Shown here piece by piece: positions 43,985-52,828 of a stretch of 64,000 nt of DNA. Position 1 is the first letter of the stretch. Every line of letters begins with the position of its first letter. A program made the translations under genes and the position numbers. The notes under the pieces were generated by a model. That model worked only from the letters and a program-made list of their open reading frames with translations, did no database searches and had not been told where the DNA came from. Origin of the DNA: Enhydrobacter sp. (GTDB lineage: Bacteria; Pseudomonadota; Alphaproteobacteria; Reyranellales; Reyranellaceae); the NCBI GenBank assembly GCA_025808875.1, contig CP075528.1:1858473-1922472 (forward strand). Reading direction: 5' to 3'.

Positions 43985-45017
43985 CAGCGGCCAACGGCAA
44001 TTCGTCCGCATCGGCGGCCTGCAGCGCTACTTTGACGTCTCGGCGCCCTGGCTGGTGCGCAAGCTCGAGGGGCGGCCACGCCAGGTCGTTCAAGCGGTCG
44101 ACGGCATCGATTTCGAAATCGCCAAGGGCGAGACCTTCTCGCTGGTCGGCGAATCGGGCTGCGGCAAGTCGACGGTGGCCCGCCTCATGGTCGGGCTCTA
44201 CCCGCCGACCGCGGGCACGATCGAGTTCGACGGCAACGACATGCAGCGCAAGCGCAGCCGCGCCGACATGGCGGCCCTGCGCCGCCGCATGCAGATGATC
44301 TTCCAGGATCCCTACGCCAGCCTCAATCCGCGCTGGCGGGTGTTCGACATCATCGCCGAGCCGATCCGCGCCTTCGGCCTCGCTACGAACAAGACCGACC
44401 TCGAGGACCGCGTCGGGGCCCTGCTGCGCCAGGTCAGGCTCACGCCGGCCGACGGCCGCAAGTATCCGCACGAATTCTCCGGCGGCCAGCGCCAGCGCAT
44501 CTCGATTGCTCGCGCGCTGGCGAGCCAGCCCGAATTCCTGGTATGCGACGAGCCGACGTCGGCGCTCGACGTGTCGGTGCAGGCGCAGATCCTGAACCTG
44601 ATGATGGACCTGCAGCGTCGTCTGCGACTCACCTACCTGTTCATCAGCCACAATCTCGCGGTCGTCTATCACATCTCCACGCGCGTCGGCGTGATGTATC
44701 TCGGCCGGCTGGTCGAGCAGGCGCCGACCGACACCTTGTTCAAGCGGCCGAAGCATCCTTACACGCGCATGCTGCTCGACACGATTCCCGACCTCGACAT
44801 GACCGGGCGCCAGCGCGCGCCGGTCGGCGGCGAGGTGCCGAGCCCGATCAATCCGCCTCCGGGGTGCACCTTCCATCCGCGCTGCCCGTTCGCCAACGAC
44901 CGCTGCAGGAGCGAGCGGCCCCGAGCCCTGCCGATCGATGGCGGCACGGTGGCGTGCCACGCCATCGAGGAGGGGCGCCTCGACGTCGAGGAGCGCAGCT
45001 ACGCCGTTCGCGGGTGA
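43977..45017 (+). CDS. Dipeptide-type ABC transporter ATPase, DppF-like
   Basis: The 346-residue ATPase has Walker A in SLVGESGCGKSTVARLM, signature FSGGQRQRISIARAL, Walker B EFLVCDEPTSALDVSVQAQI, and H-loop LFISHNLAVV. The C-terminal oligopeptide domain carries CTFHPRCPFANDRC. It has a longer N terminus (GLQRYFDVSAPWLVRKLEG), as in DppF-type proteins. It completes the importer; the M20 hydrolase gene follows after 106 bp. Confidence 0.93.
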   Translation: MPDSGQRQFVRIGGLQRYFDVSAPWLVRKLEGRPRQVVQAVDGIDFEIAKGETFSLVGESGCGKSTVARLMVGLYPPTAGTIEFDGNDMQRKRSRADMAALRRRMQMIFQDPYASLNPRWRVFDIIAEPIRAFGLATNKTDLEDRVGALLRQVRLTPADGRKYPHEFSGGQRQRISIARALASQPEFLVCDEPTSALDVSVQAQILNLMMDLQRRLRLTYLFISHNLAVVYHISTRVGVMYLGRLVEQAPTDTLFKRPKHPYTRMLLDTIPDLDMTGRQRAPVGGEVPSPINPPPGCTFHPRCPFANDRCRSERPRALPIDGGTVACHAIEEGRLDVEERSYAVRG

Positions 45018-45123
45018 TGCAGATTTCCGGCGAAGTCGTGTGCGCTTTTGCACTCCTGACTTTGCTTGACCCGACCGACCGCTCCCGTACGATCCGCCGC
45101 GGCTTCTTCCCGCGGAGACATGG

Positions 45124-46317
45124 ATGCCGGTCATCAATCGCATTGCCTCGTTCCACAAGGACATGACCGCTTGGCGGCACGACATCCACAGTCACCCCGA
45201 GACGGCCTTCGAGGAAGTGCGCACTGCCGACATCGTCGCCGACAAGTTGAAGTCATTCGGCATCGAGACCCATCGCGGCCTTGCCAAGACCGGCGTGGTC
45301 GGCGTGCTGCGCGCCGGCACCTCGGGGCGCGCGATCGGCCTGCGCGCCGACATGGATGCGCTCGACGTGCACGAGACCAACGACTTCTCACACAAGTCGA
45401 CGATCCCGGGAAAGATGCACGCCTGCGGCCATGACGGCCATACGGTGATGCTGCTGGGCGCCGCCAAGTACCTCGCCGAGACCAAGAATTTCGACGGCAC
45501 GGTCTACTTCATTTTCCAGCCGGCCGAGGAGAACGAGGGCGGGGGACGCGTGATGGTTGAGGAGGGGCTGTTCGACAAGTTCCCCTGCGAAGGCGTCTAT
45601 GGCATGCACAACATCCCGGGCATCCCGGTCGGCCGCTTCGCTGTCCGTCCCGGCCCGATGATGGCGGCCTACGACATCTTCGAGGTGGTGGTGAAGGGTG
45701 TCGGCGCGCACGGCGCCATGCCACACCACGGCATCGACCCGGTCGTGGTCGGCTCGCACATCGTGACGGCGTTGCAGTCGATCGTGGCACGCAACGTCGA
45801 TCCGATGGACACCGCGGTCGTCTCGACCACGCAGATCCATGCCGGCGACACCTGGAACGTCATCCCGCAGGAATGCGTGCTGCGCGGCACGGTGCGGACC
45901 TTCAAGAAGCCGGTGCAGGACTTCATCGAGAAGCAGATCGAGAAGATCGCGCGCAACGTCGCCGCGGGCTTCGGTGCCGAAGTCACCAAATGGCGCTACG
46001 AGCGGCGCTATCCCGCCACCGTGAACAGCGAACAGGAGACGGAGTTCGCGGCCAGGGCCGCTGGCGCGCTGGTCGGCGTCGAGAACGTCAACCGCAATCC
46101 CACGCCCGCCATGGGCAGCGAGGACTTCGCTTGGATGCTGCTGAAGAAGCCCGGCTGTTATATCTGGATCGGCAACGGTGATGGCGAAGGTTCGTGCATG
46201 GTCCACAACCCGGGCTATGACTTCAACGACGAGATCCTGCCGATCGGTGCGTCCTACTGGGCGACCTTGGTCGAGCAGCAACTCGCGCGCCAGGCGTTGC
46301 CGCAGGCTGCCGAGTAG
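45124..46317 (+). CDS. M20 amidohydrolase (hippurate hydrolase / IAA-amino acid hydrolase-like)
   Basis: The 397-residue enzyme has the M20D pattern: AWRHDIHSHPETAFEE, IGLRADMDALDVHE, the metal motif MHACGHDGHTVMLLGAAKYL, FQPAEENEGGGRVMVEEGLF and TPAMGSEDFAWML. It removes N-acyl groups from amino acids or cleaves dipeptides. Its position behind the peptide importer suggests it processes the imported solute. GGAG lies upstream of the ATG. Confidence 0.92.
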   Translation: MPVINRIASFHKDMTAWRHDIHSHPETAFEEVRTADIVADKLKSFGIETHRGLAKTGVVGVLRAGTSGRAIGLRADMDALDVHETNDFSHKSTIPGKMHACGHDGHTVMLLGAAKYLAETKNFDGTVYFIFQPAEENEGGGRVMVEEGLFDKFPCEGVYGMHNIPGIPVGRFAVRPGPMMAAYDIFEVVVKGVGAHGAMPHHGIDPVVVGSHIVTALQSIVARNVDPMDTAVVSTTQIHAGDTWNVIPQECVLRGTVRTFKKPVQDFIEKQIEKIARNVAAGFGAEVTKWRYERRYPATVNSEQETEFAARAAGALVGVENVNRNPTPAMGSEDFAWMLLKKPGCYIWIGNGDGEGSCMVHNPGYDFNDEILPIGASYWATLVEQQLARQALPQAAE

Positions 46318-46345
46318 CCGAGCAACCACGAACGTCGGTTCGGTC

Positions 46346-47203
46346 GTGTCGCCAGCGCGGCATCCCTACACGCAACAGCGCATCGGCCTGGCCAGCATTC
46401 ATCGCAAGGAGCGGGCAGCGGCGGCGCCGTTTCGTCGGCTGCTCGACGCCGAGATCGTGGTGGCGCCGCGCGTCGACACCGATCAGCTCGGCACCTTCTC
46501 CGGTGAGATCCCGCGGCCGGACGCACTGGTGGAAACCTGCCTCGCCAAGGCCGAACTCGCCTTCGACTCCCTCGATGTCGACTGCGCGCTCGCCAGCGAG
46601 GGCAGCTACGGACCCATCGACCGCGTGCCGCTCAAGCCGGGCGGCCTGGAGATCATGGCCTTCGTCGACCGCAAACGCGGCGTCCGCCTGGTCGAGACCC
46701 TGCTGACGCACCGCACCAACTGGCGCCTGTGGCGCTTCGGGGGCGGCGATCCGGCCGTGCATGCGGCCATCGCGGCCATCGGATTCCCCGAGTCCGGCAT
46801 CTTCGTCATGCGCAACACGGACTTCAGCGAGCCGCACAAGTCGCTGAAGACGGTCGACGAGGTGGTCGCGGCCGTCGACCGCGAGGCGGCACGGTCTGAC
46901 GACGGCCTGGCTCTCCTGATCTCCGACATGCGCGCGCATCGCAACCCGCAGCGCATGCAGGTCCTGCGTGCTCTGTCCTGGAAACTCGCCAGGCGCCTGG
47001 CACACACCTGCCCGAAATGCGGCGCACCGGGATTCGGGCACGTCCATTCGACGCGCGGCCTGCCCTGCGAGGGGTGTAGGGAGCCGACCCACTGGATCGA
47101 CTTCGAGGTCGACGGGTGCTCGGCCTGCGGCCATGCAGTTGCCCGGCCGCGCAAGGATCGCCGCAAGTCAGCGCCTCGAACCGCGTGCAGGGTCTGCGCC
47201 TAG
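46346..47203 (+). CDS. DUF6671-like protein with a C-terminal zinc ribbon
   Basis: The 285-residue protein (GTG start; no earlier ATG in frame) resembles DUF6671: IGLASIHRKERAAAAPFRRL, VDTDQLGTFSGEIPRPDA, CALASEGSYGPIDRVPL, THRTNWRLWRFGG. The C terminus holds three CxxC pairs (CPKC, CEGC, CSAC) and a final CRVC, probably binding zinc. The family has no established function that I know. It is followed 17 bp later by the TauD-like dioxygenase gene. Confidence 0.7.
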   Translation: MSPARHPYTQQRIGLASIHRKERAAAAPFRRLLDAEIVVAPRVDTDQLGTFSGEIPRPDALVETCLAKAELAFDSLDVDCALASEGSYGPIDRVPLKPGGLEIMAFVDRKRGVRLVETLLTHRTNWRLWRFGGGDPAVHAAIAAIGFPESGIFVMRNTDFSEPHKSLKTVDEVVAAVDREAARSDDGLALLISDMRAHRNPQRMQVLRALSWKLARRLAHTCPKCGAPGFGHVHSTRGLPCEGCREPTHWIDFEVDGCSACGHAVARPRKDRRKSAPRTACRVCA

Positions 47204-47220
47204 TGTTCCAGACTGCGGGT

Positions 47221-48195
47221 ATGACGGATGTCACGAAACCGCTGCCCGGCGCGGCCTTCGGCGCGACGGTACGGCTCGGCGCCGATATCCCCGGCGATCT
47301 GCCGGCCATGCTCGACGACGCCGGCGGCCTGCTGCTCCTTCCAGGCCAGCATGAGATCAGCGACCGGCCGGACCGTCTCGTCGACCTGAGCCGTGCCTTC
47401 GGGCCGGAGGTCGAGGACTATCGGTTCACGCTCGCCAATCCGGCCAGCGTACACGCCTCCGTACCGGAGATCTTCATCGTCTCCAACCTGCCCCCGGTGT
47501 CGAAGATGCCACCCAAGCGGCCGGAGCCGCCGCTCACGCCCGACGGCAGGTTCCCGGTGCAGTATCCGCAACGGCGCGGCTGGCACACCGACCAGAGCTA
47601 TCGCCGCCCGCCGCCCGATGTCTCGCTCTTCTATGCGGTGACGCCCGTCGCCCGCGACCGTGGCCAGACGCTGTTCGCGTCCGGCATCCTGGCATACGAG
47701 GCGCTGCCGGCGGCGCTCAAGGCCAGGGTGGAGAGGCTGGAAGGCATTCACGCCCAACCCGGCACCGGCCGCAGCCGAGAGGCCGTCCTCAGAGGCGAGG
47801 CGCCGAAGCCGTGCAAACCCCACGAGCGGCCGCAGCGCCAGCCGGTCGTGCGCGTGCATCCGACGACGGGTCGCAGGGCGCTATATCTGTGCGAGTGGGG
47901 CCAGATGGATTGGGTCGACGGTCCGTTCGTCGGCATGGAGCCCGGTCCGAGCGGCGACGGCGCGCACCTGCTCGACGAGTTGATGGCTCATTTCACGCGG
48001 CCGGAGTTCGTCTACGCGCATGAATGGACGCAAGGAGACGTGCTGGTGTGGGACAACCGCTGCCTCGTCCACGCCGCCACCTGGTTCGACGGCGTGAACG
48101 AGCGCCGGGTGATGTGGCGCACCACGGTGCGCGGCAATCCCGGCGCGGAGTATGCCGGCGAAAAGCGGAGTTGGATCGCCGAGGCGGCGGAGTAG
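47221..48195 (+). CDS. TauD/TfdA-family 2-oxoglutarate dioxygenase
   Basis: The 324-residue protein carries the Fe(II) ligands H-x-D in RRGWHTDQSYRRPPPDVS and the distal His plus 2OG-binding Arg in CLVHAATWFDGVNERRVMWR. Family members hydroxylate taurine, herbicides, carnitine precursors or similar compounds. The ATG at 47221 starts MTDVTKPLPGAAFGATV. It converges with the SDR gene, 4 bp apart. Substrate unknown. Confidence 0.88.
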   Translation: MTDVTKPLPGAAFGATVRLGADIPGDLPAMLDDAGGLLLLPGQHEISDRPDRLVDLSRAFGPEVEDYRFTLANPASVHASVPEIFIVSNLPPVSKMPPKRPEPPLTPDGRFPVQYPQRRGWHTDQSYRRPPPDVSLFYAVTPVARDRGQTLFASGILAYEALPAALKARVERLEGIHAQPGTGRSREAVLRGEAPKPCKPHERPQRQPVVRVHPTTGRRALYLCEWGQMDWVDGPFVGMEPGPSGDGAHLLDELMAHFTRPEFVYAHEWTQGDVLVWDNRCLVHAATWFDGVNERRVMWRTTVRGNPGAEYAGEKRSWIAEAAE

Positions 48196-48199
48196 GGTC

Positions 48200-49000
48200 T
48201 CAGCGGTTCAGCACGTTGGTCACCGCACCGCCGGTCGCGGTCCGGCCGCCATCGACGACGAACTGTCCGCCGGTCGTGTTGGCGGCGAGATCTGAGCACA
48301 GGAACAGCACCATGTTGGCGATCTCTTCCGGCGTCGTGTAGCGCCCGGTCGGGATCACGGACTGGTAGCGCTCGCCGACCGCCTTCGGATTGTCGGGCGA
48401 AAGCTGCTGCTCGAGCGAGTGGATCATGCGGGTGTCGACGGGCCCCGGGCAGACGGCGTTGACCCTCACGCCCTGGCGCGCCACTTCGCCCGCCGCTGTC
48501 TTGGTGAGGCCGATGACCGCGTGCTTGGAGGCGACATAGGCCGGCATCCCCGGGGTTGCGACGAGTCCGGCGACCGAGGCGGTGTTCACGACGGCGCCAC
48601 TCTTCTGCCGGATCATCTCGGGCAGCACATGGCGCAGGCCGAGAAACACGCCCTTGACGTTGACGCCGATCACGGCGTCGAACATGGCCTCGTCGTAGTC
48701 GGCGGTGTGCCCCACCTTGCCCTCGATGCCGGCGTTGTTGAAGAAGCAGTCGATGCGGCCGTACTTGTCGAGTGTCGCCTTCACGTAGGCCTTCACGTCC
48801 GCCGACCTGGTGACGTCGGCGGTGACGGCAGTGGTCTCGCCGCCGGCCTGCCGGATGATGCCCGCCGTCGCTTCTGCCGCCACGCCGTCACGATCGACCA
48901 CCACCACCTTGGCGCCGTGCCGCGCGAAGGCGACGCAGGCTGCCCGTCCGATGCCGTTGCCGCCGCCTGTCACCAGGGCGACCTTGCCGTTGAAGTCCAT
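48200..49000 (-). CDS. Short-chain dehydrogenase/reductase
   Basis: The 266-residue SDR has the cofactor motif VALVTGGGNGIGRAA with an Asp after strand 2 (VVVVDRD, suggesting NAD preference), FNNAGIEG, the catalytic serine in VNTASVAGLVA, Y-x3-K in AYVASKHAVIG and the C-terminal FVVDGGRTA. The start at 49000 follows GGGGAGGAAAC. It diverges from the STAS-like gene with 95 bp between starts. Confidence 0.93.
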   Translation of the reverse strand: MDFNGKVALVTGGGNGIGRAACVAFARHGAKVVVVDRDGVAAEATAGIIRQAGGETTAVTADVTRSADVKAYVKATLDKYGRIDCFFNNAGIEGKVGHTADYDEAMFDAVIGVNVKGVFLGLRHVLPEMIRQKSGAVVNTASVAGLVATPGMPAYVASKHAVIGLTKTAAGEVARQGVRVNAVCPGPVDTRMIHSLEQQLSPDNPKAVGERYQSVIPTGRYTTPEEIANMVLFLCSDLAANTTGGQFVVDGGRTATGGAVTNVLNR

Positions 49001-49040
49001 GGAATGTTTCCTCCCCAATGCAGGCTTACTGTGCCTCGTC

Positions 49041-49069
49041 TTGCGACGGGGGAGCAAACCCAACATATT
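49041..49069 (+). promoter_or_regulatory. Sigma-70-like promoter for the small gene at 49096
   Basis: TTGCGA (49041-49046), 17-bp spacer, CATATT (49064-49069), followed by a short leader with GGAGG before the ATG. Pattern-based prediction. Confidence 0.4.
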
Positions 49070-49095
49070 TTTCACAATGAACACGGAGGAACGGT

Positions 49096-49563
49096 ATGCC
49101 GATCTTCATGGAAGTCGACCGGCTCAACCAGACCGTGACGATCGTTGCGCATGGTGTGGTGTCGAACGAGGACATCGAGCGCAACACCCGGGAACTGGTC
49201 GATGCGAAAGTACCGCAGTTTGCCAAGATCATCGATACCTCGGCGGCAACTTCCCGACTGACGCCGCAGCAGGTCGAGCACATTGCGTCGATGCTGCGCA
49301 GCGAACCCGGCCCTCGCGGTCCCGTCGCCTACGTCATCAATGCCAATCGGGTCGGTTTCGCCCACGCCCATGCCGATGTCACCAGGAGCGAGCGCCCGAT
49401 CAAGCTCTTCACCAGCCTTCACGAGGCAAGGCGCTGGATCGCGCAGGTGCGCAAGGAGGCTGAGGGCATCCCCGCCGGATTGCGCGCGGCGGAAGCCTTG
49501 TCCGAAGATCGCAGCCATCTGCGGCCTGTCGACGAGAACGCTCGGGATCGTCGTCGCGGATAA
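49096..49563 (+). CDS. SpoIIAA/STAS-like small protein of unknown function
   Basis: The 155-residue protein (MPIFMEVDRLNQTVTIVAHG) alternates strands and helices in the manner of the SpoIIAA-like/STAS fold: KIIDTSAATSRLTPQQVEHI, RGPVAYVINANRVGFAHAHA, IKLFTSLHEARRWI. Such proteins are common as regulatory or lipid-binding single domains in Proteobacteria. The C terminus is charged and probably disordered. GGAGG lies 8 nt before the ATG. Confidence 0.7.
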   Translation: MPIFMEVDRLNQTVTIVAHGVVSNEDIERNTRELVDAKVPQFAKIIDTSAATSRLTPQQVEHIASMLRSEPGPRGPVAYVINANRVGFAHAHADVTRSERPIKLFTSLHEARRWIAQVRKEAEGIPAGLRAAEALSEDRSHLRPVDENARDRRRG

Positions 49564-49614
49564 CGGCCGGTCGTCCGCGCAACCCTGCGAAAGGCAGGAG
49601 CGTTGCCGGCCCGC

Positions 49615-51525
49615 ATGGGCCGCTTCTGGAAAATCGCCGCATGGACGGTCGGCACGGTCATGGTGCTCGTCGTTGGCGGAATCGCGACTATGTACTGGTT
49701 CGTGACCTCGGACGGCTTCCGCGATCATCTGGAAGGCCGCGCGTCCGACTACACCGGCCGCAAGACCCGCATCGAAAGGATATCGATCGACTGGGGTGCC
49801 ACGTCGCGTGTCCACCTCTCCGGAGTCGAGATCGCCAATGCCGATTGGGCCGAGGGCGATCACATGTTCCGGGCGGAAGAGGTCGATTTCGACATCCGGC
49901 TGTGGCCGCTGCTGGCAGGCGACATCGTCCTGCCGAGGCTGGTGCTGCGTCGTCCGGCCGTGGCGATAGAGAAGGGGGTGGAGGATCAGCTCAACTGGAG
50001 TTTCCGCGAAGCCCCCGTGGTGCGCGGTGCGGCTGACGCGGTGACCCCCGATGAGCGCAGCGAGACCCCGCTGATCGGCCGACTGGAAATCACCGACGGT
50101 CGGCTCGCCTATCGCGATTCCAAACGCAAGCTCGACCTCGACGGAACGGTCTCGACGGCCACCGGCGAGGCAGGCGAGCAACCGCAGGTCAAGCTCGCCC
50201 TCGAGGGCAAGCTCGAGGACCAGCCTCTGGTGTTGCGCTTCGTCGGCGGCTCGGCGCTCATGTTGCGCGATACGAGCCAGCCCTATCCGGTCGATCTCGA
50301 CGTCGGCTACGGCGGAACGAATCTGCGGGTGAAGGGGACGCTGCTCGACCCGTTCCAGTGGAGCGGCGCCAATGTCGAGCTGACGATGTCGGGTCCGAAC
50401 CTGGCCGACATCTACCCTCTCCTCGGCATTCCCGGTCCGCCGACACCACCCTACCGGATCGCTGGCAAGCTGGATCGCGAGGGCAAGACCTGGCGATTCC
50501 ATGACAGCCGGTGGCGGGTCGGCGACAGCGATCTGTCGGGCGAGGTGCTGATCGACGAGGGCCGCAAGCCAACACATCTCGCGGCCAGGCTCGTCTCGAG
50601 CAATCTCGCCTTCAAGGATCTCGCGCCGCTGGTCGGTGCGCCACCCGGCCGGGGCACCGTGTCCGCCAAGCAGGCGCAGACGCAGGCCCAGCTCGAGGCG
50701 ACCGGCGATCTCTTCCCCGACGTGCCTCTGAAGGTCGAGCGGCTGCGCGCCATGAACATGGACGTCACGCTCGATGCCAGGCGCGTCGTGGCGCCTGACT
50801 ATCTGCCGGTCGGGGCCATTTCCTTCCGCGTCGTCGTCGACAACGGCGTTGCGACCGCCAAGCCATTGACCCTGGTGCTGATTGATGGCGGCCGGATCGC
50901 GGGCGAACTCGCAATCGACGCCCGCGCCGACACGCCTCGGGTCCGAGCCAATCTCGGCCTGGCCGACGTCGAGTTGAAGTCCTTCTTCCGCAACTCGCAG
51001 TTCTTCGACGCGACCCAGGGCAAGGCACAGGGGCGCGTCCAGCTCAGCGGCTATGGACGATCGCTCGCGCAGGTCATGAGCGTCGCCGACGGGCATGTCG
51101 TCGCGGCCCTCGGCGGTGGCTCGGTGTCGAGCCTCATGGTCAGTCTTGCCGGACTGCAGCTCTTCGATGCGCTGATCCTCTACGTTACCGGCGACAAGCG
51201 CATTCCGATCCTGTGCGCCGTCGGCCGCATGAACTTCCAGAAAGGCATGGTCACCTTCGATCGAACGTTCCTCGACACGCAAAAATCGATCCTCGAGGTG
51301 CGCGGCCGGGTCGGCCTCGGCAACCAGGCGGTGGATGCCGAGGTGAAGGCCTACCCGAAATCGTTCGACCTTCTCGATCTGCACGGCCCCGTCTACGTGC
51401 GCGGCAAGCTGCGCGAACCCCAGGTTACTCTGGGCCGCACCATACCCATTCCGACCCCGGTGATTGGCCGGGCGACGGATCTGCCGTGCGAGCAGCTGAC
51501 CGCGCAGCTCCTGTCGGGGCGCTGA
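49615..51525 (+). CDS. AsmA-family protein
   Basis: The 636-residue protein has one N-terminal membrane helix (TVGTVMVLVVGGIATMYWFV) and then a long periplasmic region of AsmA-type repeats (HLSGVEIANADWAEGDHMFR; IVLPRLVLRRPAVAIEKG; a C-terminal AsmA_2-like part with GSVSSLMVSLAGLQLFDALI). AsmA-like proteins bridge the envelope and affect outer-membrane lipid supply. A TTG at 49603 is an alternative start: AGGAG is 2 nt before the TTG but 14 nt before the ATG. The stop abuts the convergent CoA-transferase stop (TGATCA). Confidence 0.82.
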   Translation: MGRFWKIAAWTVGTVMVLVVGGIATMYWFVTSDGFRDHLEGRASDYTGRKTRIERISIDWGATSRVHLSGVEIANADWAEGDHMFRAEEVDFDIRLWPLLAGDIVLPRLVLRRPAVAIEKGVEDQLNWSFREAPVVRGAADAVTPDERSETPLIGRLEITDGRLAYRDSKRKLDLDGTVSTATGEAGEQPQVKLALEGKLEDQPLVLRFVGGSALMLRDTSQPYPVDLDVGYGGTNLRVKGTLLDPFQWSGANVELTMSGPNLADIYPLLGIPGPPTPPYRIAGKLDREGKTWRFHDSRWRVGDSDLSGEVLIDEGRKPTHLAARLVSSNLAFKDLAPLVGAPPGRGTVSAKQAQTQAQLEATGDLFPDVPLKVERLRAMNMDVTLDARRVVAPDYLPVGAISFRVVVDNGVATAKPLTLVLIDGGRIAGELAIDARADTPRVRANLGLADVELKSFFRNSQFFDATQGKAQGRVQLSGYGRSLAQVMSVADGHVVAALGGGSVSSLMVSLAGLQLFDALILYVTGDKRIPILCAVGRMNFQKGMVTFDRTFLDTQKSILEVRGRVGLGNQAVDAEVKAYPKSFDLLDLHGPVYVRGKLREPQVTLGRTIPIPTPVIGRATDLPCEQLTAQLLSGR

Positions 51526-52680
51526 TCAGCGCAGTTTCGCCAACACTTCGTCGGTGTGTTCGCCGAGCTTCGGCGCCGAGCGAGGCGATACCGGCCGAGT
51601 ACGGTCGAAGGCGATCGGCAGGCCGACGATCTTCGCGCCGGAAGCCTCGCCGGGACGTGCCGGCAGATCCTGCACCATCCTGGATGCCGCCATCTGCTCG
51701 CACGTGGCGACCTCGCCGATGTCGTTGACCGGCGCGCACGGCACGCCGGCCTTGTCCATCGCCGCGAGCCACTCGGCGCGCGGCCTGGTCTTCAGTGCGG
51801 CCGCGATCATGGGGAGCAGTTCCTCCTTGTGGGCCACACGCTGCGCGCTCTTGGCGAATTTCGGATCGGTCGCCCATTCCGGACGTCCCAGCACCTGCGC
51901 GCAGCGCGCCCACAGCCGATCGTTGCCAGGCGCGAGGCAAAGCGGCAGGTCGGCCGTGTCGAATGTCTGGTAGGGTACGATCACGGGACTGCCGGTGCCG
52001 TGCCGTCTCGGCACCGAACCGTTGGCGAGATAACCCGAAATGCCACCTTCCACCCAGTGGACGGCGGAGTCGAAGAGCGAGGTATCGACCAGACAACCCT
52101 TGCCCGTCTTGTCGCGTCGGCGCAGCGCTGCCAGTGCACCGATGGTGCAGAACATGCCGGTCGCCTTGTCGTTGATCGACGCACCGCAGAAGGTCGGCGG
52201 ATCGTCGGCCCGGCCGGTCACGCTCATCATGCCGCCATAGGCCTGCAACAGTGGGTCGAAGGCGGGCTTCATCTTCATCGGTCCATCGAAGCCGAATCCC
52301 CAGATCGAGCAGTAGATGAGGCGAGGGTGGCGGGCGAGCATCGTGTCGGGTCCGATGCCGATCTCCTCGACCACGCCCGGTCGCAGGTTCTGGATCAGGA
52401 TGTCGGCGGTCTCGCAGAGCCTGTGGAGCGTCTCGACGTCCGTCGCGAGCTTGAGATCGAGTACGACCGACCGCTTGTTGCGGTTCTGGCCGTAGAAGTA
52501 GAGCGATGTCTTGCCGTCCGGTCCGAAGGGAGGGCCCCAGATGCGCGCATCGTCGCCGCCGTCGGGCTTTTCGATCTTGATGACGTCGGCACCCATGTCA
52601 GCCATCAGCACGCCGGCCAGCGGGCCGGCCAGTGCCTGGCCGACCTCGATCACGCGAACTCCTTCAAGCGGCAGAATCAC
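51526..52680 (-). CDS. CaiB/BaiF family CoA-transferase
   Basis: The 384-residue protein is a class III CoA-transferase: LPLEGVRVIEVGQALAGPLA at the start, MGADVIKIEKPDGGDDAR (containing the catalytic Asp), NRNKRSVVLDLK and GAPCAPVND-like VPCAPVNDIGEV near the end. The GTG start with AAGAGGA upstream replaces an implausible longer frame. It diverges from the thiolase-like gene, 148 bp between starts, so both may share control. CoA donor and acceptor unknown. Confidence 0.9.
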   Translation of the reverse strand: MILPLEGVRVIEVGQALAGPLAGVLMADMGADVIKIEKPDGGDDARIWGPPFGPDGKTSLYFYGQNRNKRSVVLDLKLATDVETLHRLCETADILIQNLRPGVVEEIGIGPDTMLARHPRLIYCSIWGFGFDGPMKMKPAFDPLLQAYGGMMSVTGRADDPPTFCGASINDKATGMFCTIGALAALRRRDKTGKGCLVDTSLFDSAVHWVEGGISGYLANGSVPRRHGTGSPVIVPYQTFDTADLPLCLAPGNDRLWARCAQVLGRPEWATDPKFAKSAQRVAHKEELLPMIAAALKTRPRAEWLAAMDKAGVPCAPVNDIGEVATCEQMAASRMVQDLPARPGEASGAKIVGLPIAFDRTRPVSPRSAPKLGEHTDEVLAKLR

Positions 52681-52828
52681 TTGGTCCTCTTTCCATGACA
52701 GGATGACGAAGCTTAGCCCGGCTGGCGGCCATTGCCTCGCCCCGTGTGGATCGCAGAGCGGACGGGGCCGGCAGACGCGCCGTTGCCGGCCTCGTACCAT
52801 CCCGAGGCAACAGCCACGAGGGGGCGCC

